Notes under the pieces: generated by a model
Database searches by the model: none
What the model was told of the DNA's origin: nothing
Seen by the model: the letters and a program-made list of their open reading frames with translations, nothing else
Program-made: the position numbers and the translations under genes
NCBI GenBank assembly: GCA_009787675.1
Contig: WQSU01000097.1
Location: 1 to 8,719 of the forward strand
Direction of reading: 5' to 3'
Length of the DNA: 8,719 nucleotides
Source of the DNA: Lentimicrobiaceae bacterium
GTDB taxonomy: Bacteria; Bacteroidota; Bacteroidia; Bacteroidales; WCHB1-69
Shown here: positions 1-6,766 of the stretch, piece after piece
How positions within the stretch are numbered: the stretch's first letter is position 1
How the letters are laid out: every line of letters starts with the position of its first letter

Positions 1-395
1 CTACCATTTTTTAGCAGAATGATTTTAAAGGGGTTGTCAACAATACCTTTAAAACTTTTTGACATAAAATCATCTACACTTTCAGAATCAAATGTCATAG
101 ATACTCCTTGTGGCATTTTCATTGTCATTGATAGTTTTTTGTATTTTATTTCAATAAAATAAGCCGTGTCAGATTCACTTTCAACTATAAACGACATCAC
201 TCCTGCAATAGTTATAGGCATTTCCATTGTACTTCCATCTAAAAAACCTATTTTTGTTGTAAGCGTCAAAGAACTACTTTGCGTATACTCCTTACCATTT
301 TCCAAATTTAACTTGATTTCTATAGGCTTTGATTCACAAAGATATTGCATAGTAACGAATATACTCAACAATAATATTTTCAAATGCCGTTTCAT
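1..395 (-). CDS. Exported DUF6263-like protein, N-terminal part (cut by window edge)
   Basis: An open frame on the minus strand begins with ATG at 395-393 and reads 131 codons without a stop to the left edge, so the C-terminus is missing. Residues 1-20 have a short basic start (MKRH) and a hydrophobic stretch, as in a signal peptide. The mature part opens with IEIKLNLENGKEYTQ and continues into a Ser/Thr-rich beta-type pattern (SSSLTLTT). Later it has YKKLSMTMKMPQG and an FDSE motif. From memory this matches the DUF6263 family, secreted Bacteroidota proteins of unknown function. The family call is my recognition of the pattern, not a search result. The gene is transcribed away from moxR and shares no operon with anything visible. 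A weak -7-like box lies at 500-507. No function can be assigned beyond an envelope or periplasmic location. Confidence 0.7.
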   Translation of the reverse strand, partial: MKRHLKILLLSIFVTMQYLCESKPIEIKLNLENGKEYTQSSSLTLTTKIGFLDGSTMEMPITIAGVMSFIVESESDTAYFIEIKYKKLSMTMKMPQGVSMTFDSESVDDFMSKSFKGIVDNPFKIILLKNG

Positions 396-455
396 ATTAT
401 TAAATTTTAAATTATTCAATTTCAGAATGTTATCTTTCAGTTTAGTTGTTTTAAA

Positions 456-500
456 TATGCACTTCGCTGTCAGACTTGCATACAACGCATAACTACACGC
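456..500. repeat. Small inverted repeat with attC-like look upstream of the DUF6263-like gene
   Basis: TATGCA (456-461) and TGCATA (477-482) are exact reverse complements around a 15-nt loop. The sequence ACAACGCATAAC follows directly. This layout loosely recalls integron-type recombination sites seen next to orphan cassette genes. However, the core does not match the attC consensus RYYYAAC/GTTRRRY exactly, and no integrase is visible. It could equally be a structured 5' leader of the minus-strand gene. Confidence 0.25.
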
Positions 501-507
501 AAAATAA
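500..507 (-). promoter_or_regulatory. Possible -7 box for the DUF6263-like gene
   Basis: Read on the minus strand this is TTATTTTG, matching seven of eight positions of the Bacteroidota -7 box TAnnTTTG. It would start a transcript about 90 nt upstream of the ATG at 395, carrying the 456-482 inverted repeat in its leader. No clear -33 element was found, so this is weak. Confidence 0.22.
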
Positions 508-592
508 CCACATTTTTTGAAATGAAATCCCCCCCTACAATAATTAAATAAGAATATCGTTTTTTCCACACCTTACTAAAAAAAATTGTTTT

Positions 593-1588
593 ATGAATAC
601 TCAAATTGATATTCGAGAATTAAACGAACGCATTCAGCGCGAAAGTTCTTTTGTGGATCTCATTACTATGGAGATGAACAAAGTGATTGTTGGTCAAAAA
701 CACATGGTAGAACGCCTGCTCATCGGGTTGCTGGCAAACGGACATATTCTGTTGGAAGGTGTCCCCGGCTTGGCTAAAACCCTCGCCATCAAATCGCTTG
801 CCAACACAATTGATGCCAAATTCAGCCGTATTCAGTTCACCCCAGACTTGCTTCCTGCCGACTTGCTGGGCACCATGATTTACAGTCAGAAAAAGGAAGA
901 GTTTGTGGTTAAAAAAGGTCCGCTTTTTGCCAATTTTATTTTAGCGGATGAAATTAACCGTGCGCCTGCAAAAGTGCAAAGTGCACTATTAGAGGCTATG
1001 CAGGAACGTCAGGTTACAATTGGCGAGCAAACCTACAAATTGGAAGAACCGTTTTTGGTTATGGCAACGCAAAACCCCATAGAGCAGGAAGGAACCTACC
1101 CGCTGCCCGAAGCACAGGTGGACCGTTTTCTGATGAAAGTGGTGATTCAATATCCCACCAAAGAGGACGAGAAATTGATTTTGCGCCAACAAATTGACGA
1201 AAACATCCCCACCACAGGCAAGGTGTTGAAACCGCAAGATATTGTGAATGCCCGCAAAGTTGTGAAAGATGTGTATGTGGATGAAAAGATTGAAAACTAT
1301 ATCACTGATATTGTGTTTGCTACACGTTTTCCAAGTGAATATAAGCTGGATAAGTTTAAAACGATGATTAACTATGGCGCATCGCCGCGTGCCACCATTA
1401 ATTTGGCGCTCACGGCACAAGCCTACGCATTCATCAAACGCCGCGGCTACGTCATTCCTGAAGATATTAGAGCTATTGCACACGATGTGTTGCGCCACCG
1501 CATAGGACTAACCTATGAAGCGGAAGCCGAAAATATCACCTCAACAGATATTATTAATGAGATACTTAATACGATTGAAGTGCCGTAA
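593..1588 (+). CDS. MoxR-family AAA+ ATPase
   Basis: A 331-residue AAA+ ATPase of the MoxR family, thought to act as a chaperone with VWA-domain partners. Motifs appear in order: Walker A GVPGLAKT at residues 56-63, Walker B LADEIN at about 117-122, sensor 1 MATQNP at 157-162, an arginine-finger region EAQVDRF at 173-179, and sensor 2 GASPRAT at 262-268. The lid domain fills the rest. The length is normal for the family and all nucleotide-binding residues are present. The ATG at 593 leaves the usual 30-residue lead-in before VIVGQ. The stop is 3 bp from the next ATG, so it is co-transcribed with the DUF58 gene, its usual partner. The upstream leader is A/T-rich without a Shine-Dalgarno sequence. 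The client is unknown. I give no symbol because moxR names a family, not this gene. Confidence 0.95.
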   Translation: MNTQIDIRELNERIQRESSFVDLITMEMNKVIVGQKHMVERLLIGLLANGHILLEGVPGLAKTLAIKSLANTIDAKFSRIQFTPDLLPADLLGTMIYSQKKEEFVVKKGPLFANFILADEINRAPAKVQSALLEAMQERQVTIGEQTYKLEEPFLVMATQNPIEQEGTYPLPEAQVDRFLMKVVIQYPTKEDEKLILRQQIDENIPTTGKVLKPQDIVNARKVVKDVYVDEKIENYITDIVFATRFPSEYKLDKFKTMINYGASPRATINLALTAQAYAFIKRRGYVIPEDIRAIAHDVLRHRIGLTYEAEAENITSTDIINEILNTIEVP

Positions 1589-1591
1589 AAT

Positions 1592-2461
1592 ATGGACTCT
1601 ACAGAACTCCTTAAAAAAGTTAGAAAAATAGAAATTCGCACGCGTGCGCTGTCTCGGCAAATATTTTCGGGGCAGTATCATAGCGCGTTCAAAGGACGTG
1701 GGATGGCATTTAGCGAAGTACGTGAATATCAATATGGTGATGACATCCGCAATATTGACTGGAATGTTACCGCACGTTTTAACCACCCATATATCAAGAT
1801 ATTTGAAGAAGAACGAGAACTTACGGTAATGTTGCTCATTGATGTGAGCGGCTCCACCCATTTCGGCACAAAACAACAATTTAAATCGGATTTAATTACA
1901 GAAATTGCTGCTGTGCTTTCATTTTCAGCGATTAATAATAATGATAAAGTGGGCGTTATCTTTTTTAGCAATCAGGTAGAAAAATTTATTCCGCCGAAAA
2001 AAGGTCGTTCGCATATCTTGAGAATCATCAGAGAATTAGTTGATTACAAACCTCAACAGGTGCAAACCAATATGTCGGAGGCATTGCGCTACCTCACCAA
2101 TGCCATCAAAAAAAGATGTACTGCGTTTATCCTTTCCGATTTTGTGAACAGCGATTGCGAACAGGCATTGAAGATTGCAGCCAACAAGCACGATGTTGTA
2201 GCCTTGCAGATTATGGACACAGGCGATGCGCGCCTTCCCCACATAGGCTTAGTGCAAATTCACGACCCTGAAACGGGAAAAAGAACTGTTGCAGACACCT
2301 CAAGCCCAAACGTTCAAAAAGAGTACGCTCGCTGGTGGCGCGAACAACAAAAGAAAACTACGGAAATCTTCAAAAAGTCGGGCGTAGATGCTGCGCAACT
2401 TTTCACAGACAAGGATTATGTGAAGGCGCTCTCGGAATTGTTTCATCGCAGGGGGGCGTAA
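1592..2461 (+). CDS. DUF58 protein with VWA-like domain, MoxR partner
   Basis: A 289-residue soluble DUF58 protein. The family core lies at residues 34-76, with GRGMAFSEVREYQYGDD then RNIDWNVTAR. A von Willebrand factor A-like fold follows: the metal-site motif DVSGS at 84-88, a possible third metal-site Thr at 159 (QTNMSEA), and LSDF at 181-184. It has no membrane helix, so it is probably cytoplasmic or peripheral. It starts 3 bp after the MoxR ATPase. MoxR plus DUF58 is a widespread pair, and in many Bacteroidota it leads into bat genes (aerotolerance-type operons). Here no bat gene follows: the next gene is lepB after 242 bp. The inferred role is adaptor or client-binding partner of the MoxR ATPase; the true target is unknown. 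Confidence 0.93.
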   Translation: MDSTELLKKVRKIEIRTRALSRQIFSGQYHSAFKGRGMAFSEVREYQYGDDIRNIDWNVTARFNHPYIKIFEEERELTVMLLIDVSGSTHFGTKQQFKSDLITEIAAVLSFSAINNNDKVGVIFFSNQVEKFIPPKKGRSHILRIIRELVDYKPQQVQTNMSEALRYLTNAIKKRCTAFILSDFVNSDCEQALKIAANKHDVVALQIMDTGDARLPHIGLVQIHDPETGKRTVADTSSPNVQKEYARWWREQQKKTTEIFKKSGVDAAQLFTDKDYVKALSELFHRRGA

Positions 2462-2468
2462 GGTTTTG

Positions 2469-2516
2469 AGTTCAAAGAAAGGCTGGTTGAACTTTGAAAA
2501 CACAAGCTACGTTTTT
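2469..2516 (+). terminator. Weak terminator candidate after the moxR-DUF58 pair
   Basis: Two alternative 7-bp stems overlap just after the stop codon. AGTTCAA (2469-2475) pairs with TTGAACT (2487-2493), or TTCAAAG (2471-2477) pairs with CTTTGAA (2492-2498). A run of six T lies at about 2511-2516, roughly 13 nt after the stem. The stems are AT-rich and the T-run is not adjacent, so this is not a textbook terminator. Confidence 0.25.
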
Positions 2517-2703
2517 TCTATTAACTCTTTCATCATCAGAAGTTGAAAATGCAAAAAAAAAGTTGTGCATACTTGCTCAAATTCGAATGTTTTTTCGATT
2601 ATGCAAAAATGAATAATATTATTTTTTCGTCCCAAAAAATTGCTTCCACTCTTTATAATTTTTTTTCTACTCCTCCGTTTACTTAAGATTAAAAACAAAG
2701 AGT

Positions 2704-4242
2704 ATGCTTTCATTTACAAATCTTTCTTTATTAATTATTTCCATTATTTCATTTATAGGTTTTCAAATCGGTTTGTGGTTTGTTTTTAAAAAAGCAGGTG
2801 AACGACCATGGAAAACGCTTGTTCCTGTTTATAATATGTGGATGTGGCTCAAAATTTTATCGCGTCCGAAGTGGTGGATGTTTCTTATTCTTTTCCCGTT
2901 TATCGGCGTTTTTATGTTTTTTTTAATGATTTGGAAAACCATACGTTTATTTGGAAAAACAAGCTATTTATACCTGCTTCCCGGAACATTTTTCTTCTTT
3001 CTCTATTTGCCATGGCTTGGAATTTCAAAGAAAGAACATTATACAACGTTGGAAAAACTGCCCAAATTTAAGAAAAGCACTGCGCGCGACTGGATGGATG
3101 CCTTGATTTTTGCTGTTGCCGCTGCCTATATCCTGCGTTGCTTTTTGTTTGAACTGTTTGCTATTCCCACCTCTTCCATGGAGAGTTCACTCATGGTTGG
3201 CGATTATTTGGCTGTGGACAAAGTAACTTATGGCGCAAGAATTCCCATGACCCCTTTGGCTATTCCTTTTGTGCATCATACCATTCCATTAACAAAATTT
3301 ACAAAATCCTATGTAGAATGGGTTAAGTTGCCCTATTTGCGCGCTCCTAAAATCCGCTCAATAGAAAGAGGAAATGCTGTGGTTTTCAACTATCCTGATG
3401 GCGATACCGTAGTTTTAGAGCGCCAAGCTGAAAGTTACAACGCTATCGTGCGTGAGGCTGAGCATTACTATCCCGGAAAAGGAAGAGAAATGGTTAAGAA
3501 GAAATACCATGTAACGGCAAGACCTGTTGATAAAAGAGAGTTTTATGTTAAGCGCGCCATTGGACTACCCGGAGAAAAATTAGAAATTATTAATACCCAA
3601 GTATATATTGACGATCAGCCGATAGCCAATCCTAAGCGCATGCAATTTCGGTACAATCTTGTGGATCAAAGCGGTGTAGGGGTAAACCTGAAGAAAATGA
3701 AGAAAAGAAAAACTTTAAATATTAATGAAGGAGACATCTTGTATGATGCTTTTTATTGCTTGCAGGATGCACAAGTTGAGGAAATTGAAAAAATGGGAAT
3801 AAAAGTGGAAAAACTCGTGGATGAAAAAGGACAATACAATCCTGAGGTTTTTCCCCATGATCCTCGTTATCATTGGAATAAGGATTTCTTTGGTCCAATT
3901 ACCATTCCTAAAAAAGGAGTCACTGTATCTCTAAACGATTCAACGGTTGTGCTTTATTCACAAATTATTCACAACTATGAACTGCACGATTTGCAAGTGA
4001 AAGCGGGACAGATTTTTATTGATGGGCAATCTGTTACCGAATATACCTTTGCTCAAGACTACTATTTTATGATGGGCGATAATAGGCATAACTCCGCCGA
4101 CTCACGCTTTTGGGGATTTGTACCTGAAGACCATATTGCCGGTAGAGTGTGGTTTGTTTGGTTGTCATTAGATAAATATAAAAAGTTGGGAGAAGGAAAA
4201 ATACGTTGGAATAGAATGTTTCGTGGATGTAAAAATGAATAG
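2704..4242 (+). CDS. lepB: Signal peptidase I (S26) with extra N-terminal membrane domain
   Basis: The 512-residue inner-membrane protease that cleaves signal peptides from exported proteins. The catalytic serine is S158 in PTSSMESSL (154-163 region). The lysine general base is K283 in FYVKRAIGLPGEKL. The conserved MGDNRHNSADSR lies at 457-468. All signature boxes are intact. The protein is much longer than the E. coli enzyme for two reasons. First, residues 5-105 form a membrane domain with about three helices and the motif KKAGERPWKTLVPVYN, resembling DUF5684, a domain fused to Bacteroidota signal peptidases. Second, about 170 residues separate the lysine box from the GDN box, including a charged stretch near 327-375. 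A further helix at 133-150 precedes the catalytic serine. It is preceded by 242 bp of AT-rich DNA and probably transcribed alone. The symbol rests on the catalytic motifs. Confidence 0.95.
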   Translation: MLSFTNLSLLIISIISFIGFQIGLWFVFKKAGERPWKTLVPVYNMWMWLKILSRPKWWMFLILFPFIGVFMFFLMIWKTIRLFGKTSYLYLLPGTFFFFLYLPWLGISKKEHYTTLEKLPKFKKSTARDWMDALIFAVAAAYILRCFLFELFAIPTSSMESSLMVGDYLAVDKVTYGARIPMTPLAIPFVHHTIPLTKFTKSYVEWVKLPYLRAPKIRSIERGNAVVFNYPDGDTVVLERQAESYNAIVREAEHYYPGKGREMVKKKYHVTARPVDKREFYVKRAIGLPGEKLEIINTQVYIDDQPIANPKRMQFRYNLVDQSGVGVNLKKMKKRKTLNINEGDILYDAFYCLQDAQVEEIEKMGIKVEKLVDEKGQYNPEVFPHDPRYHWNKDFFGPITIPKKGVTVSLNDSTVVLYSQIIHNYELHDLQVKAGQIFIDGQSVTEYTFAQDYYFMMGDNRHNSADSRFWGFVPEDHIAGRVWFVWLSLDKYKKLGEGKIRWNRMFRGCKNE

Positions 4243-4271
4243 TTGTTCGTGTTATATTTTTTCTATTTTTG
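4243..4271 (+). promoter_or_regulatory. Bacteroidota-type promoter for the TonB-domain gene
   Basis: TATTTTTG at 4264-4271 is an exact match to the -7 box TAnnTTTG. It has TTG at 4243-4245 as a -33 element, with an 18-nt spacer. It sits directly after the lepB stop codon. Transcription should start near 4278, giving a leader of about 30 nt before the ATG at 4309. This argues that the TonB-domain gene has its own promoter and is not only read through from lepB. Confidence 0.7.
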
Positions 4272-4308
4272 CGCCGTTAATAATGATTATAATTTAAAAC
4301 ATATCAAT

Positions 4309-4884
4309 ATGAAATCAAAACTATTATCTTTTAAGTCAATAGCATTGTTTGGAATTGCAATGCTATTTTTATCAAATGGGGTTTGCCAAAAAAAAACTAC
4401 CGCTTCGGAAGAAAAAAAATCGCCTGATGTAATTGTTAAAACCACCAATGTTACGCCTGCAAATCCTAAAGCTGACATAAATACGGTGCAAATATCGGAA
4501 GTTACTTTTGTTGAAAAAGGCAAAACAACTAAAGATCAAGTGGAAATTAAGGATAACAACACTCCTTACTACACTGTAAATGAAATCCCTGTATATGTTG
4601 ACGGTAAAAAAGAACTTCCCAACTATGTATCTAGAACTGCAAAATATCCTAAAGAAGCCATTAAAGATAAAGCGCAAGGAATTGTTATGGTTCAAATTAT
4701 TGTGGAAAAAGATGGATCAGTTTCAAATCCTAAAGTAATAAATTCTGTGCATCCTAAATTGGATGAAGAAGCTGTACGCGTGGCTTCTACATTGAAATTT
4801 ACTCCTGGAAAACAAAATGGAGAAGTGGTACGTTGCTACTACCAGGTGCCCGTTCCCTTTGTGTTGTTGCCGGCAAAAAAATAG
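4309..4884 (+). CDS. Secreted protein with TonB C-terminal domain
   Basis: A 191-residue protein starting at ATG 4309. The frame is open back to 4243, but that stretch contains the promoter, so the inner ATG is preferred. Residues 1-26 are a signal peptide (MKSK then a hydrophobic run ending SNGVCQ). Cys26 could be a lipidation site, but the residues before it fit the lipobox poorly. Residues 30-100 are a low-complexity Lys/Thr/Val linker. Residues 113-184 match the TonB C-terminal fold: YPKEAI, GIVMVQIIVEKDGSV, LDEEAVRV, LKFTPGKQNGE, and the closing VPVPF. True TonB has an N-terminal membrane anchor and energises outer-membrane transporters. This one lacks a clear anchor, as do many small Bacteroidota TonB-domain proteins of unknown role, and no ExbB/ExbD is nearby. 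It is convergent with the MutS-like gene, 7 bp apart. Confidence 0.88.
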   Translation: MKSKLLSFKSIALFGIAMLFLSNGVCQKKTTASEEKKSPDVIVKTTNVTPANPKADINTVQISEVTFVEKGKTTKDQVEIKDNNTPYYTVNEIPVYVDGKKELPNYVSRTAKYPKEAIKDKAQGIVMVQIIVEKDGSVSNPKVINSVHPKLDEEAVRVASTLKFTPGKQNGEVVRCYYQVPVPFVLLPAKK

Positions 4885-4893
4885 TATTTTTTT
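4875..4893. terminator. AT-only dyad shared by two convergent genes
   Basis: AAAAAAATA (4875-4883) and TATTTTTTT (4885-4893) are exact reverse complements around a single G. The dyad spans the stop codon of the TonB-domain gene (4882-4884) and reaches the stop codon of the convergent MutS-like gene (4892-4894). It gives a T-run to transcripts from either side. With no G/C in the stem it would be a weak hairpin, so bidirectional termination is only a possibility. Confidence 0.3.
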
Positions 4894-6265
4894 ATAAATA
4901 TTTTTTTACTAAAGAAATAAAAGCCTCATCAATTGCTAATATTTCTGCAATCTTAACCGCTTCTTCAGGAGCGGTTTGTTCATTACAATCTTCTAATTGA
5001 TAATCAATATATTTGTTTAATTTGTGCGGATGCGTTTTAATATGTTCTATTTTATCCCATTCAATACCTTTCACGCGCAAACGGCGAAAATTTCCCGCAA
5101 CATTTGAATAATGTGTAGTTACCAAACATATTGCTTTCTTGTGGTTTATCATTTCTAAAAAAGCAGTTACCAAAGCGCTACCCTCTTTGGGGTTGGTGGT
5201 ACGTGCAAACTCATCCACCAAAACCAGCATTTTTTTGTCTGTTTTCACCTCTTGAAGAATATGATGGATATGGAAAATTTCATTCACAAAGGAAGATAAA
5301 CCTGTGTGTTCTGTGTCGCTATCGCCGGCAACAAAGTGAATTTTTTCTACTGGAACTATCGCTGCTTTTTTTGCCGGAACATAAAATCCAAACTGAAACA
5401 TCCACTGACTGAATGCAATAGCCCTTAGAAAAATTGATTTTCCCGTCATATTGGCGCCGGTAATCAAACAAGGTTCCTGTTTCAATCCTATGTTAAGAGG
5501 TTGAAAATCTATACTTTCTTTTTTTAGGCGGTCGGAAACCACCGGGTGGAATAATCCAACGTAAGAAATCTCATCTACAGCTATTTCAGGCTTACAGCAG
5601 TTCCACTCTGATGCTAATCCCGCTTTGGCGAGCAACAAATCCAAACGGGCAATAAATTGCAAATTCTCCTCTAAGATTGTGGCAAAAGAGAGTAACTTTT
5701 TTACTAAATTTTGCCTGATTTTATTTTCCAATTTAGAAATTTGCCACAACAAATCCTCTTTTTCTTCCGGTGAACTGGCTCTTTCACTTTTACTCCGCAA
5801 AGCCATTAGCTCTTTACTGTAAGAGGAATAGATATAAAAATGAGGCATTAATGTTTTCTCAGGATCCAGAATGGCAATCACCTCATTTATATCATGCAAA
5901 GTAAAAAGCGTAAAAGAAGTTGAAATAAGCAACTTACTCAAATTATGCATGATCAATGCACTTTTCTTTATTTCAAAAAGTTCAATATCATCTAAAGAAT
6001 CGTTGTTTTTTAACCTTGAAAGGGTAAGCCAAATATCTTGTGCAGAAGAAAGTATTAGTTTTATTTTTGGCAAGAAATCGGAGGCTGTGTTTTGCCAAAC
6101 CAATACCTGCTCAATTTCGTTCATACAAACTTCCAGCGGTTTCTGTTTAGTCATAAAAACGCTTTGCAGTAACTCTTTTCTTCCCAAAGGTGAAGAAAGA
6201 TGTAAATGGTCGAAAACAAACCTAAGGATGGGAGTAGCAGTAAGGCAATCTTTAAAGGTAAACAT
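4892..6265 (-). CDS. Short MutS-family ATPase lacking mismatch-recognition domains
   Basis: A 457-residue protein on the minus strand. An in-frame stop lies four codons before the ATG, which fixes the start. The C-terminal half is a MutS-type ABC ATPase: Walker A TGANMTGKS at 269-277, the signature region TGLSSFVNE at 321-329, Walker B LVLVDEFARTTNPKEG at 347-362, and the H-loop TTHY at 383-386. The N-terminal 230 residues are helical and match only the lever/core region of MutS. The mismatch-binding domain I and connector are absent, as is the Smr nuclease of MutS2. Classical mismatch repair is therefore unlikely. From memory the DEFARTTNP form of Walker B resembles MutS-related ATPases encoded with B12-dependent aminomutases (KamC type), but no aminomutase gene is visible here. 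It has its own promoter box at 6294-6301. Confidence 0.85.
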   Translation of the reverse strand: MFTFKDCLTATPILRFVFDHLHLSSPLGRKELLQSVFMTKQKPLEVCMNEIEQVLVWQNTASDFLPKIKLILSSAQDIWLTLSRLKNNDSLDDIELFEIKKSALIMHNLSKLLISTSFTLFTLHDINEVIAILDPEKTLMPHFYIYSSYSKELMALRSKSERASSPEEKEDLLWQISKLENKIRQNLVKKLLSFATILEENLQFIARLDLLLAKAGLASEWNCCKPEIAVDEISYVGLFHPVVSDRLKKESIDFQPLNIGLKQEPCLITGANMTGKSIFLRAIAFSQWMFQFGFYVPAKKAAIVPVEKIHFVAGDSDTEHTGLSSFVNEIFHIHHILQEVKTDKKMLVLVDEFARTTNPKEGSALVTAFLEMINHKKAICLVTTHYSNVAGNFRRLRVKGIEWDKIEHIKTHPHKLNKYIDYQLEDCNEQTAPEEAVKIAEILAIDEAFISLVKKYL

Positions 6266-6293
6266 GGGAAAATTAAGTTATTTTTTTGAGTAG

Positions 6294-6301
6294 CAAAAAT
6301 A
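6294..6301 (-). promoter_or_regulatory. -7 box for the MutS-like gene
   Basis: On the minus strand this reads TATTTTTG, an exact match to TAnnTTTG. A partial -33 element (CTG, plus-strand 6322-6324) lies 20 nt upstream. The start site would fall near 6287, about 20 nt before the ATG at 6265, which suits a gene without a Shine-Dalgarno sequence. Confidence 0.6.
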
Positions 6302-6446
6302 ACTTATTCTTGAATATTTATCAGTTGATCCATCTTTTTTTACTAAGGGGTGGTACTTTTTTCGATTAATTCTATGGTCTTCCATGTTGCAAAAATTAGA
6401 TAGTAATGTTTCCTTTAGAATAATTTTTAAATTATTGATTATGAGG

Positions 6447-6454
6447 CAAATATA
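6447..6454 (-). promoter_or_regulatory. Second minus-strand -7 box upstream of the MutS-like gene
   Basis: On the minus strand this reads TATATTTG, an exact TAnnTTTG match followed by CC. A TTTTG lies 15 nt upstream, a shorter spacing than the usual 18-20. If active it would give the MutS-like mRNA a leader of about 175 nt, or a separate small RNA. AT-rich DNA can yield such boxes by chance. Confidence 0.35.
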
Positions 6455-6584
6455 CAAAAAATATCAATGCAAAACTTTGAATATCAAAATTTTATGAAAA
6501 ATATATTTTAAAAGAAAAAAGGAAGTTTTAATGATTTTGCCCTGTCCAAAAAAAAACCAAAAAAGTAATGGATTAATATTTTTC

Positions 6585-6592
6585 TATATTTG
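6585..6592 (+). promoter_or_regulatory. Distal -7 box upstream of atpB
   Basis: TATATTTG, an exact match to the Bacteroidota -7 box, followed by CGCC. The promoter at 4264 has the same box type with GCGCC after TATTTT. No good -33 element is seen at the right distance. The transcript would begin near 6600 and meet the palindrome at 6681-6704 before reaching atpB. It may therefore make a short RNA or a long regulated atp leader. Confidence 0.5.
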
Positions 6593-6680
6593 CGCCGACT
6601 CTATTTCTACCTTTTATACAAATCATAATATAATATAATAAAATCCATATCACTATTTCAATACATTATTAAATGTTTTT

Positions 6681-6704
6681 AAAAAAATGGGCGCCCCTTT
6701 TTTT
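6681..6704 (+). terminator. 24-bp near-palindrome, terminator or operator, before atpB
   Basis: Seven A, then T, then GGGCGCCC, then C, then seven T form a palindrome with a single mismatch (T6688 against C6697). As RNA it folds as GGG/CCC around a CGC loop with an outer A-U stem and ends in a U-run, which is terminator-like on both strands. It lies between the distal (6585) and proximal (6759) promoter boxes of atpB. As double-stranded DNA it could instead be a dimer-binding operator. The sequence alone cannot decide. Confidence 0.5.
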
Positions 6705-6758
6705 CTTATGTTGTCCAAATGTTTATTGATAATGATTCTGTAGAAAAATAAAAAAATC

Positions 6759-6766
6759 TATTTTCG
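6759..6766 (+). promoter_or_regulatory. Proximal -7 box for atpB
   Basis: TATTTTCG matches TAnnTTTG at seven of eight positions and is followed by CCGC, similar to the GCGCC after the other boxes. A partial -33 (TTCTG, 6736-6740) lies 18 nt upstream. The start site would be near 6773, leaving a leader of only about 13 nt before the atpB ATG. Confidence 0.4.

Noticed and set aside
166..492. 108-codon plus-strand open frame
   Set aside because: It lies opposite the DUF6263-like gene, whose minus-strand frame has a signal peptide and recognisable family pattern. The plus-strand product looks like random hydrophobic sequence.
2549..2571. ATGCA/TGCAT inverted repeat before lepB, perhaps a second copy of the 456-500 site
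   Set aside because: Only five bases per arm and loose similarity to the first site. AT-rich DNA gives such pairs often.
4243..4308. Upstream extension of the TonB-domain gene to a TTG start
   Set aside because: The 22 extra codons overlay an exact -33/-7 promoter. The inner ATG at 4309 begins a proper signal peptide.
6278..6385. 35-codon minus-strand frame just upstream of the MutS-like gene, same frame
   Set aside because: It ends in a stop four codons before the real ATG, overlaps the promoter box at 6294-6301, and its Lys/Tyr/Ser-rich product matches nothing I know. Probably chance.
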